From Sipunculus nudus (Eukaryota; Annelida; Sipuncula; Golfingiida; Sipunculidae), in the NCBI GenBank assembly GCA_026874595.1, contig CM049309.1, positions 12,636,576 to 12,700,575 on the forward strand: DNA of 64,000 nucleotides. Reading direction: 5' to 3'. The position numbers were made by a program, and so were the translations under genes. The notes below the pieces were generated by a model that was not told the DNA's origin, did not search any database, and saw only the letters and a list, made by a program, of their open reading frames with translations. Of this stretch, positions 21,726 through 32,966 are shown one piece after another; positions within the stretch are counted from its first letter, which is position 1; each line of letters opens with the position of its first letter.

Positions 21726-21734
21726 TATATATAT
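21726..21734 (-). promoter_or_regulatory. TATA-type core promoter, copy 7
   Basis: Intact element, 80 bp upstream of the original ATG, so the frameshifted gene may still be transcribed. Confidence 0.45.
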
Positions 21735-23382
21735 TTGACCATTGTATTTAAAGTGATAAGTATTTCCTGAAGAGCGGTCAGTTCATAAGGCGTTGTTGAG
21801 AGTAGATATCTAGCGCAGTCTGGTACTCGCCATCGCAGAACCTATTGGACACGGTCCATTACTCTCAACCCATCACATCACAGGGCGTGGGAGGAATGAT
21901 TAGGTCGGGGCGCCCGGTGCGGGCAGGGCCGTCCCGGTCCACTGCTTCTCACTCGGAACCGGGCAAGCCTCTTGATTATCATTACCAGTGCTCAGTTAAG
22001 GGAAATGACTTCAAACGGAGACTTAAACAATCGCAATGTTCTTGCAGTGTAACAGTGAGAAGATTATTACTCGGAGACCGCATTTAAATGCAGTTCAGAA
22101 AAGAGGGACAATCATCATTAATTCATGCAGTCGCTGGTATTTTGCCGCTGTTGCGCTGAAACTAAACAACCATTTTAATTATCCTAGTGATACATAATAA
22201 AATAACAACAATTCAGTACAAGTACACGTGATGAGGTTTATTTAACAGGTTTGACTCAAGTGAATAATATTTTTTTAATTAATTCTATTTGGGCCGAATC
22301 GAAAAAAAAATCTTATCTTCTCGTAATGATTTCTATTTTATGTGCTCCTCGATTAGAATTATAAAGGGTGCACATGCATGTAAAAAGTTTAAACAAACCA
22401 AAATGAGTCGTCAAGAAAAATCGACAAGTAACATCCAAAAATGCAGTTACCAATAAAAATACATTTTAACCAATACCTGCAGAAATAAAAAAAATTTTCC
22501 TAACCGCTTTGATGTAATACCGAGCAAAAGATCAAAGGCTGTTGTTTGTAAATTTGATGAAATTCGGAATTTTATTTTTGGTTCACCAAAGGCAATATCA
22601 AAACGATAACGTTATCAAAAATAACTCCGACAAATTCACATGGCATTTTTATGTGTGACATTGAAAGTTTGGGTTGAGTTACAGAATTAATCGGAAACGA
22701 GCTCGATATACAGGAAAGCGGCCCTTCATTTTCATGTTCCGCTGCACTCTTGTAAAGGCCGAGGATTAATTTGCGGGAACAACTTTTGTTTTGCTATTGT
22801 ACCGGTACAAAAGGCGACTTTGTCTGGGCCTGCGTATTCAGAAAATGAGATATCCTGGGTTCCATCATCTTTTAATAGTGGGCTTTATATTTTGCGGGAT
22901 TTATTTCACGAGCCCCGGGCAAAGACTGCAACAAAGTATTCATGTTCGGAAAGCGCGTACTGCATTGAGTCTCTATATATATAGTCTCTTGTATTGATAA
23001 TGATGTAATCGCATGATTTTAATAAGGAAAATGGGTTACCAGAATTCGTAACAGACAGGATTTTCTCCATATTTATTGAAGATAAATGACAATAATATCT
23101 GACAGTGGGTTGAAAATATTTATTATAATATAATTGAATATGTCAAGCAAATGAAATAGTTTATGTAGCAACAATATTGACATAACCCGCAACAATTTAC
23201 ATGTACACAAGGATGTTAGAAAAATATTGTTATTTTAGTGGATCAACACGTAAAAGCACCGAGTGCACGAAATATAAGCAAATACATAGATGTAATATAT
23301 TATAGCACCTAAAGAGTTGTGAACCTAATATTTGAGGCGCTGCTCATGCAGCAGGCATGCAGAATGTCCTCTGGAAATTAGG

Positions 23383-24585
23383 TTAAAAAGGAAACTGTTT
23401 GTGAAACTGGCTGAGCACCGTCTGGGTCTGTTCAGCAGGGATGAGGGCCATGAGCTCCAGGGCATCTCTCATTCTCTTGAGCGTTTCATAGTTGTCTCTG
23501 CCCGTGACCGTCAGAGTGAAGACTTCCATATCACCTACTTTCCTCCGCTTGTCCATCGTGGCACCGACCTGCGGAGCCCCAAGACCTGTGGCTTTTCTTT
23601 TCTGGCCCGCCTGTGGACCTGTCTTCTCATCCACCCGACGGTCCCGACCGGGGCAGGCACAGATTCGGACCTCGGCAGACTGTCTGCCCAGCACTTGCCC
23701 CTGGTGTTCCAGCGTGAAGATGACCCTGAGAGGGCGTCTGTTGAGTCCACCCACACAGGAAGAGAAGCACATGAACTGGTAGAGGTTGGTGATCCATTGG
23801 TTACCCGCTTGTGGTGTCTGATGAGGTATAATGACTGACTGCCTGCGCGTTTCGGGGTCCTCGTAGTACCGGGAAAGTGAATGTTCGCATCGCAGCAGGT
23901 GGTATGGTGCTGGGTGGTTGTCGTTGAACTCGCTTGTACCGGCGTGGTTTGGACATCGGGTGACGATCTCCTGCACGTGTTCCGGCTTGACATAGACAGG
24001 CATGGCTCTGATAATACTACCGCTGGGAGGTGGGGTGGCCGTGGTGAACTTGACCGGACAAGCAGTGGCCATGCGCACATAGAGTTTATTCAGAGCTGGT
24101 GAGTAGGTCCAGTTGGCAGATTTGGTGTCCTTGACTGGCTGTTCGAAACCCACCTGGAAGCCGTAGTGGCCTGGGTATGCCGTGGCAGACGGCAGGGAGT
24201 GCTGCTGGCCTGTGGCTGGAGAAGCCTGCGCTGACGGGGTTGATGTGGTCAGGGGTACAGGGATTTGCGAGTCCGCTGCTCTGTCACTCATGTCACGTGA
24301 CGCATCGGCTTCCAGCAGATCCTGTACGCTGTCGGCATGAGTGTAATATTCTTCGGGATCCGTTTTCAGAAGATCGGCGTGTGGACGGCCGAGAACTCCC
24401 TCCACGTCCGCCGTGCTGAGTGGACAGAGGTCCTCCGAATCCGAACCGGAACTGAGCGAATGCCACAGCTGATCCACCTCATCTGAAACATCGTATTGCT
24501 CGGTGTCTTCTAGCACAAACGCTGGTTGCTTTTTCGCCGGGCTGGTTTGAAGATCGGTCCGATGATAGTGCATGAATGAAGTCAT
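23383..24585 (-). CDS. p53: p53-family transcription factor, copy 8 (intact, 400 aa)
   Basis: Intact. It shares P119A and S228Y with copy 7 but has A175 and an unbroken N-terminus. S228Y lies in the DNA-binding domain between the first zinc-ligand pair (C211/H214) and the strand leading to C273. The poly-T just upstream of the ATG is two bases longer than usual. Identical to copy 13. Confidence 0.96.
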   Translation of the reverse strand: MTSFMHYHRTDLQTSPAKKQPAFVLEDTEQYDVSDEVDQLWHSLSSGSDSEDLCPLSTADVEGVLGRPHADLLKTDPEEYYTHADSVQDLLEADASRDMSDRAADSQIPVPLTTSTPSAQASPATGQQHSLPSATAYPGHYGFQVGFEQPVKDTKSANWTYSPALNKLYVRMATACPVKFTTATPPPSGSIIRAMPVYVKPEHVQEIVTRCPNHAGTSEFNDNHPAPYHLLRCEHSLSRYYEDPETRRQSVIIPHQTPQAGNQWITNLYQFMCFSSCVGGLNRRPLRVIFTLEHQGQVLGRQSAEVRICACPGRDRRVDEKTGPQAGQKRKATGLGAPQVGATMDKRRKVGDMEVFTLTVTGRDNYETLKRMRDALELMALIPAEQTQTVLSQFHKQFPF

Positions 24586-24667
24586 TTTTTTTTTCAGTTA
24601 TTGTGAATAGCAGGATGTTGTTATGTGAAAAGCGGCTCGGATACTGCAGTCAATTACGGGAAGTGGG

Positions 24668-24674
24668 TATATAT
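24668..24674 (-). promoter_or_regulatory. Shortened TATA-type promoter, copy 8
   Basis: The TA run is 7 instead of 9 nt, 83 bp upstream of the ATG. The same shortening occurs in units 9, 13 and 14. Confidence 0.45.
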
Positions 24675-26322
24675 TTGACCATTGTATTTAAAGTGATAAG
24701 TATTTCCTGAAGAGCGGTCAGTTCATAAGGCGTTGTTGAGAGTAGATATCTAGCGCAGTCTGGTACTCGCCATCGCAGAACCTATTGGACACGGTCCATT
24801 ACTCTCAACCCATCACATCACAGGGCGTGGGAGGAATGATTAGGTCGGGGCGCCCGGTGCGGGCAGGGCCGTCCCGGTCCACTGCTTCTCACTCGGAACC
24901 GGGCAAGCCTCTTGATTATCATTACCAGTGCTCAGTTAAGGGAAATGACTTCAAACGGAGACTTAAACAATCGCAATGTTCTTGCAGTGTAACAGTGAGA
25001 AGATTATTACTCGGAGACCGCATTTAAATGCAGTTCAGAAAAGAGGGACAATCATCATTAATTCATGCAGTCGCTGGTATTTTGCCGCTGTTGCGCTGAA
25101 ACTAAACAACCATTTTAATTATCCTAGTGATACATAATAAAATAACAACAATTCAGTACAAGTACACGTGATGAGGTTTATTTAACAGGTTTGACTCAAG
25201 TGAATAATATTTTTTTAATTAATTCTATTTGGGCCGAATCGAAAAAAAAATCTTATCTTCTCGTAATGATTTCTATTTTATGTGCTCCTCGATTAGAATT
25301 ATAAAGGGTGCACATGCATGTAAAAAGTTTAAACAAACCAAAATGAGTCGTCAAGAAAAATCGACAAGTAACATCCAAAAATGCAGTTACCAATAAAAAT
25401 ACATTTTAACCAATACCTGCAGAAATAAAAAAAATTTTCCTAACCGCTTTGATGTAATACCGAGCAAAAGATCAAAGGCTGTTGTTTGTAAATTTGATGA
25501 AATTCGGAATTTTATTTTTGGTTCACCAAAGGCAATATCAAAACGATAACGTTATCAAAAATAACTCCGACAAATTCACATGGCATTTTTATGTGTGACA
25601 TTGAAAGTTTGGGTTGAGTTACAGAATTAATCGGAAACGAGCTCGATATACAGGAAAGCGGCCCTTCATTTTCATGTTCCGCTGCACTCTTGTAAAGGCC
25701 GAGGATTAATTTGCGGGAACAACTTTTGTTTTGCTATTGTACCGGTACAAAAGGCGACTTTGTCTGGGCCTGCGTATTCAGAAAATGAGATATCCTGGGT
25801 TCCATCATCTTTTAATAGTGGGCTTTATATTTTGCGGGATTTATTTCACGAGCCCCGGGCAAAGACTGCAACAAAGTATTCATGTTCGGAAAGCGCGTAC
25901 TGCATTGAGTCTCTATATATATAGTCTCTTGTATTGATAATGATGTAATCGCATGATTTTAATAAGGAAAATGGGTTACCAGAATTCGTAACAGACAGGA
26001 TTTTCTCCATATTTATTGAAGATAAATGACAATAATATCTGACAGTGGGTTGAAAATATTTATTATAATATAATTGAATATGTCAAGCAAATGAAATAGT
26101 TTATGTAGCAACAATATTGACATAACCCGCAACAATTTACATGTACACAAGGATGTTAGAAAAATATTGTTATTTTAGTGGATCAACACGTAAAAGCACC
26201 GAGTGCACGAAATATAAGCAAATACATAGATGTAATATATTATAGCACCTAAAGAGTTGTGAACCTAATATTTGAGGCGCTGCTCATGCAGCAGGCATGC
26301 AGAATGTCCTCTGGAAATTAGG

Positions 26323-27513
26323 TTAAAAAGGAAACTGTTTGTGAAACTGGCTGAGCACCGTCTGGGTCTGTTCAGCAGGGATGAGGGCCATGAGCTCCAG
26401 GGCATCTCTCATTCTCTTGAGCGTTTCATAGTTGTCTCTGCCCGTGACCGTCAGAGTGAAGACTTCCATATCACCTACTTTCCTCCGCTTGTCCATCGTG
26501 GCACCGACCTGCGGAGCCCCAAGACCTGTGGCTTTTCTTTTCTGGCCCGCCTGTGGACCTGTCTTCTCATCCACCCGACGGTCCCGACCGGGGCAGGCAC
26601 AGATTCGGACCTCGGCAGACTGTCTGCCCAGCACTTGCCCCTGGTGTTCCAGCGTGAAGATGACCCTGAGAGGGCGTCTGTTGAGTCCACCCACACAGGA
26701 AGAGAAGCACAAGAACTGGTAGAGGTTGGTGATCCATTGGTTACCCGCTTGTGGTGTCTGATGAGGTATAATGACTGACTGCCTGCGCGTTTCGGGGTCC
26801 TCGTAGTACCGGGAAAGTGAATGTTCGCATCGCAGCAGGTGGGATGGTGCTGGGTGGTTGTCGTTGAACTCGCTTGTACCGGCGTGGTTTGGACATCGGG
26901 TGACGATCTCCTGCACGTGTTCCGGCTTGACATAGATAGGCATGGCTCTGATAATACTACCGCTGGGAGGTGGGGTGGCCGTGGTGAACTTGACCGGACA
27001 AGCAGTGGCCATGCGCACATAGAGTTTATTCAGAGCTGGTGAGTAGGTCCAGTTGGCAGATTTGGTGTCCTTGACTGGCTGTTCGAAACCCACCTGGAAG
27101 CCGTAGTGGCCTGGGTATGCCGTGGCAGACGGCAGGGAGTGCTGCTGGCCTGTGGCTGGAGAAGCCTGCGCTGACGGGGTTGATGTGGTCAGGGGTACAG
27201 GGATTTGCGAGTCCGCTGCTCTGTCACTCATGTCACGTGACGCATCGGCTTCCAGCAGATCCTGTACGCTGTCGGCATGAGTGTAATATTCTTCGGGATC
27301 CGTTTTCAGAAGATCGGCGTGTGGACGGCCGAGAACTCCCTCCACGTCCGCCGTGCTGAGTGGACAGAGGTCCTCCGAATCCGAACCGGAACTGAGCGAA
27401 TGCCACAGCTGATCCACCTCATCTGAAACATCGTATTGCTCGGTGTCTTCTAGCACAAACGCTGGTTGCTTTTTCGCCGGGCTGGTTTGAAGATCGGTCC
27501 GATGATAGTGCAT
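26323..27513 (-). CDS. p53: p53-family transcription factor, copy 9 (first ATG lost, 396 aa)
   Basis: The normal start is destroyed: 'gtcattttt' reads 'gtcttttt' at 27521-27530, so codon 1 becomes AAG. The next in-frame ATG is codon 5 (MHYHRTD) at 27511-27513, which would give a protein missing four residues with all domains present. Replacements are P119A, V197I and M272L. M272L is directly beside zinc ligand C273. Likely still functional if initiation shifts. Identical to copy 14. Confidence 0.9.
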   Translation of the reverse strand: MHYHRTDLQTSPAKKQPAFVLEDTEQYDVSDEVDQLWHSLSSGSDSEDLCPLSTADVEGVLGRPHADLLKTDPEEYYTHADSVQDLLEADASRDMSDRAADSQIPVPLTTSTPSAQASPATGQQHSLPSATAYPGHYGFQVGFEQPVKDTKSANWTYSPALNKLYVRMATACPVKFTTATPPPSGSIIRAMPIYVKPEHVQEIVTRCPNHAGTSEFNDNHPAPSHLLRCEHSLSRYYEDPETRRQSVIIPHQTPQAGNQWITNLYQFLCFSSCVGGLNRRPLRVIFTLEHQGQVLGRQSAEVRICACPGRDRRVDEKTGPQAGQKRKATGLGAPQVGATMDKRRKVGDMEVFTLTVTGRDNYETLKRMRDALELMALIPAEQTQTVLSQFHKQFPF

Positions 27514-27604
27514 GAATGAAGTCTTTTTTTTCAGTTATTGTGAATAGCAGGATGTTGTTATGTGAAAAGCGGCTCGGATACTGCAGTCAATTACGGGAAG
27601 TGGG

Positions 27605-27611
27605 TATATAT
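27605..27611 (-). promoter_or_regulatory. Shortened TATA-type promoter, copy 9
   Basis: A 7-nt TA run, 92 bp upstream of the codon-5 ATG. Confidence 0.45.
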
Positions 27612-29653
27612 TTGACCATTGTATTTAAAGTGATAAGTATTTCCTGAAGAGCGGTCAGTTCATAAGGCGTTGTTGAGAGTAGATATCTAGCGCAGTCTGG
27701 TACTCGCCATCGCAGAACCTATTGGACACGGTCCATTACTCTCAACCCATCACATCACAGGGCGTGGGAGGAATGATTAGGTCGGGGCGCCCGGTGCGGG
27801 CAGGGCCGTCCCGGTCCACTGCTTCTCACTCGGAACCGGGCAAGCCTCTTGATTATCATTACCAGTGCTCAGTTAAGGGAAATGACTTCAAACGGAGACT
27901 TAAACAATCGCAATGTTCTTGCAGTGTAACAGTGAGAAGATTATTACTCGGAGACCGCATTTAAATGCAGTTCAGAAAAGAGGGACAATCATCATTAATT
28001 CATGCAGTCGCTGGTATTTTGCCGCTGTTGCGCTGAAACTAAACAACCATTTTAATTATCCTAGTGATACATAATAAAATAACAACAATTCAGTACAAGT
28101 ACACGTGATGAGGTTTATTTAACAGGTTTGACTCAAGTGAATAATATTTTTTTAATGAATTCTTTTTGGGCCGAATCGAAAAAAAATCTTATCTTCTCGT
28201 AATGATTTCTATTTTATGTGCTCCTCGATTAGAATTATAAAGGGTGACACTAAAATTACCATTTTAAACGTAAAATGTTCGAAAGACTTTTGGCTATTTT
28301 TTTTTTTTTTTTTTTTTTTTTAGGCTCATGGATTGACAGCGGTGATGTCATCCGGTGTGGGCGAAGTAACCAGCGACTAGGATAACCGCTGAGGAAACAG
28401 CTTCCGTAACTGACAGGCTTTAATAAATTAACAACTATATTTGTTCTCTTCTCACACACACATTCACGCGCGCACATGCAGTGAATCAATTTTTAATATA
28501 TTAATGCGCAAGATAAGAATAAAGAGATATATACATATCACCAATTAACATATATATTTTACTGCAGTGTCGCTGAATATACGTCAGGTGAAGACATCAT
28601 GCAGTTCTTACATCAAACATTGCCGGCAGTCTGACCGACACGCACATGCATGTAAAAGTTTAAACAAACCAAAATGAGTCGTCAAGAAAAATCGACAAGT
28701 AACATCCAAAAATGCAGTTACCAATAAAAATACATTTTAACCAATACCTGCAGAAATAAAAAAAAATTTCCTAACCGCTTTGATGTAATACCGAGCAAAA
28801 GATCAAAGGCTGTTGTTTGTAAATTTGATGAAATTCGGAATTTTATTTTTGGTTCACCAAAGGCAATATCAAAACGATAACGTTATCAAAAATAACTCCG
28901 ACAAATTCACATGGCATTTTTATGTGTGACATTGAAAGTTTGGGTTGAGTTACAGAATTAATCGGAAACGAGCTCGATATACAGGAAAGCGGCCCTTCAT
29001 TTTCATGTTCCGCTGCACTCTTGTAAAGGCCGAGGATTAATTTGCGGGAACAACTTTTGTTTTGCTATTGTACCGGTACAAAAGGCGACTTTGTCTGGGC
29101 CTGCGTATTCAGAAAATGAGATATCCTGGGTTCCATCATCTTTTAATAGTGGGCTTTATATTTTGCGGGATTTATTTCACGAGCCCCGGGCAAAGACTGC
29201 AACAAAGTATTCATGTTCGGAAAGCGCGTACTGCATTGAGTCTCTATATATATAGTCTCCTGTATTGATAATGATGTAATCGCATGATTTTAATAAGGAA
29301 AATGGGTTACCAGAATTCGTAACAGACAGGATTTTCTCCATATTTATTGAAGATAAATGACAATAATATCTGACAGTGGGTTGAAAATATTTATTATAAT
29401 ATAATTGAATATGTCAAGCAAATGAAATAGTTTATGTAGCAACAATATTGACATAACCCGCAACAATTTACATGTACACAAGGATGTTAGAAAAATATTG
29501 TTATTTTAGTGGATCAACACGTAAAAGCACAGAGTGCACGAAATATAAGCAAATACATAGATGTAATATATTATAGCACCTAAAGAGTTGTGAACCTAAT
29601 ATTTGAGGCGCTGCTCATGCAGCAGGCATGCAGAATGTCCTCTGGAAATTAGG

Positions 29654-30846
29654 TTAAAAAGGAAACTGTTTGTGAAACTGGCTGAGCACCGTCTGGGTCT
29701 GTTCAGCAGGGATGAGGGCCATGAGCTCCAGGGCATCTCTCATTCTCTTGAGCGTTTCATAGTTGTCTCTGCCCGTGACCGTCAGAGTGAAGACTTCCAT
29801 ATCACCTACTTTCCTCCGCTTGTCCATCGTGGCACCGACCTGCGGAGCCCAAAGACCTGTGGCTTTTCTTTTCTGGCCCGCCTGTAGACCTGTCTTCTCA
29901 TCCACCCGACCGGGGCAGGCACAGATTCGGACCTCGGCAGACTGTCTGCCCAGCACTTGCCCCTGGTGTTCCAGCGTGAAGATGACCCTGAGAGGGCGTC
30001 TGTTCAGTCCACCCACACAGGAAGAGAAGCACATGAACTGGTAGAGGTTGGTGATCCATTGGTTACCCGCTTGTGGTGTCTGATGGGGTATAATGACTGA
30101 CTGCCTGAGCGTTTCGGGGTCCTCGTAGTACCGGGAAAGTGAATGTTCGCATCGCAGCAGGTGGGATGGTGCTGGGTGGTTGTCGTTGAACTCGCTTGTA
30201 CCGGCGTGGTTTGGACATCGGGTGACGATATCCTGCACGTGTTCTGGCTTGACATAGACAGGCATGGCTCTGATAATACTACCGCTGGGAGGTGGGGTGC
30301 CGTGGTGAACTTGACCGGACAAGCAGTGGCCATGCGCACATAGAGTTTATTCAGAGCTGGTGAGTAGGTCCAGTTGGCAGATTTGGTGTCCTTGACTGGC
30401 TGTTCGAAACCCACCTGGAAGCCGTAGTGGCCTGGGTATGCCGTGGCAGACGGCAGGGAGTGCTGCTGGCCTGTGGCTGGAGAAGCCTGCGGTGACGGGG
30501 TTGATGTGGTCAGGGGTACAGGGATTTGCGAGTCCGCTGCTCTGTCACTCATGTCACGTGACGCATCGGCTTCCAGCAGATCCTGTACGCTGTCGGCATG
30601 AGTGTAATATTCTTCGGGATCCGTTTTCAGAAGATCGGCGTGTGGACGGCCGAGAACTCCCTCCACGTCCGCCGTGCTGAGTGGACAGAGGTCCTCCGAA
30701 TCCGAACCGGAACTGAGCGAATGCCACAGCTGATCCACCTCATCTGAAACATCGTATTGCTCGGTGTCTTCTAGCTCAAACGCTGGTTGCTTTTTCGCCG
30801 GGCTGGTTTGAAGATCGGTCCGATGATAGTGCATGAATGAAGTCAT
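29654..30846 (-). pseudogene. p53: p53-like copy 10, frameshifted inside the DNA-binding domain
   Basis: One G is missing in 'ggtgggg-tg(g)ccg' near 30299, shifting the frame at codon 183-184. From the normal ATG a 280-residue product results: activation region, the first third of the DNA-binding domain, then an unrelated tail. A separate 9-bp deletion near 29908 removes three residues (D315, R316, R317), which include the R282 equivalent. Other changes are V24E, E206D, R247L, P324L and G336W. DNA binding is lost on two counts. Identical to copy 15. Confidence 0.95.
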
Positions 30847-30926
30847 TTTTTTTCAGTTATTGTGAATAGCAGGATGTTGTTATGTGAAAAGCGGCTCGGA
30901 TACTGCAGTCAATTACGGGAAGTGGG

Positions 30927-30935
30927 TATATATAT
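30927..30935 (-). promoter_or_regulatory. TATA-type core promoter, copy 10
   Basis: Standard TA run, 81 bp upstream of the ATG. Confidence 0.45.
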
Positions 30936-32966
30936 TTGACCATTGTATTTAAAGTGATAAGTATTTCCTGAAGAGCGGTCAGTTCATAAGGCGTTGTTGA
31001 GAGTAGATATCTAGCGCAGTCTGGTAGTCGCCATCGCAGAACCTATTGGACACGGTCCATTACTCTCAACCCATCACATCACAGGGCGTGGGAGGAATGA
31101 TTAGGTCGGGGCGCCCGGTGCGGGCAGGGCCGTCCCGGTCCACTGCTTCTCACTCGGAACCGGGCAAGCCTCTTGATTATCATTACCAGTGCTCAGTTAA
31201 GGGAAATGACTTCAAACGGAGACTTAAACAATCGCAATGTTCTTGCAGTGTAACAGTGAGAAGATTATTACTCGGAGACCGCATTTAAATGCAGTTCAGA
31301 AAAGAGGGACAATCATCATTAATTCATGCAGTCGCTGGTATTTTGCCGCTGTTGCGCTGAAACTAAACAACCATTTTAATTATCCTAGTGATACATAATA
31401 AAATAACAACAATTCAGTACAAGTACACGTGATGAGGTTTATTTAACAGCTTTGACTCAAGTGAATAATATTTTTTAATGAATTCTATTTGGGCCGAATC
31501 GAAAAAAAAATCTTATCTTCTCGTAATGATTTCTATTTTATGTGCTCCTCGATTAGAATTATAAAGGGTGACACTAAAATTACCATTTTAAACGTAAAAT
31601 GTTCGAAAGATTTTTGGCTATGTTTTTTTTTTTTCAGGCTCATGGATTGACAGCGGTGATGTCATCCGGTGTGGGCGAAGTAACCAGCGACTAGGATAAC
31701 CGCTGAGGAAACAGCTTGCGTAACTGACAGGCTTTAAAATATTAACAACTATATTTGTTCTCTTCTCACACACACATTCACGCGCGCACATGCAGTGAAT
31801 CAATTTTTAATATATTAATGCGCAAGATAAGAATAAAGAGATATATACATATCACCAATTAACATATATATTTTACTGCAGTGTCGCTGAATATACGTCA
31901 GGTGAAGACATCATGCAGTTCTTACATCAAACATTGCCGGCAGTCTGACCGACACGCACATGCATGTAAAAGTTTAAACAAACCAAAATGAGTCGTCAAG
32001 AAAAATCGACAAGTAACATCCAAAAATGCAGTTACCAATAAAAATACATTTTAACCAATACCTGCAGAAATAAAAAAAAATTCCTAACCGCTTTGATGTA
32101 ATACCGAGCAAAAGATCAAAGGCTGTTGTTTGTAAATTTGATGAAATTCGGAATTTTATTTTTGGTTCACCAAAGGCAATATCAAAACGATAACGTTATC
32201 AAAAATAACTCCGACAAATTCACATGGCATTTTTATGTGTGACATTGAAAGTTTGGGTTGAGTTACAGAATTAATCGGAAACGAGCTCGATATACAGGAA
32301 AGCGGCCCTTCATTTTCATGTTCCGCTGCACTCTTGTAAAGGCCGAGGATTAATTTGCGGGAACAACTTTTGTTTTGCTATTGTACCGGTACAAAAGGCG
32401 ACTTTGTCTGGGCTTGCGTATTCAGAAAATGAGATATCCTGGGTTCCATCATCTTTTAATAGTGGGCTTTATATTTTGCGGGATTTATTTCACGAGCCCC
32501 GGGCAAAGACTGCAACAAAGTATTCATGTTCGGAAAGCGCGTACTGCATTGAGTCTCTATATATATAGTCTCCTGTATTGATAATGATGTAATCGCATGA
32601 TTTTAATAAGGAAAACGGGTTACCAGAATTCATAACAGACAGGATTTTCTCCATATTTATTGAAGATAAATGACAATAATATCTGACAGTGGGTTGAAAA
32701 TATTTATTATAATATAATTGAATATGTCAAGCAAATGAAATAGTTTATGTAGCAACAATATTGACATAACCCGCAACAATTTACATGTACACAAGGATGT
32801 TAGAAAAATATTGTTATTTTAGTGGATCAACACGTAAAAGCACCGAGTGCACGAAATATAAGCAAATACATAGATGTAATATATTTTAGCACCTAAAGAG
32901 TTGTGAACCTAATATTTGAGGCGCTGCTCATGCAGCAGGCATGCAGAATGTCCTCTGGAAATTAGG

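Larger units (their letters stand above)
19579..22516. repeat. Repeat unit 7 (2938 bp, shortened spacer)
   Basis: Spacer deletion junction at 22370/22371. Upstream of it 'ttttttaattaattc' replaces 'ttttttaatgaattc', a variant shared with units 8, 12 and 13. Confidence 0.95.
22517..25456. repeat. Repeat unit 8 (2940 bp, shortened spacer)
   Basis: Spacer deletion junction at 25310/25311. The spacer flanking this unit is nearly identical to that of unit 7, suggesting that the two shortened units arose by local duplication. Confidence 0.95.
25457..28787. repeat. Repeat unit 9 (3331 bp)
   Basis: Full-length spacer form with a 25-nt poly-T tract (28297-28321). The left part resembles shortened-type units 7 and 8, while the right part has the full spacer, so the unit is itself a mosaic. 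Confidence 0.95.
28788..32100. repeat. Repeat unit 10 (3313 bp)
   Basis: Full-length spacer with a short poly-T tract (12 nt, 31623-31634) preceded by 'tatg'. Carries the most private changes of any unit type, including 'aaaatattaac' for 'aataaattaac' near 31737. It looks like an older, diverged lineage. Confidence 0.95.
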
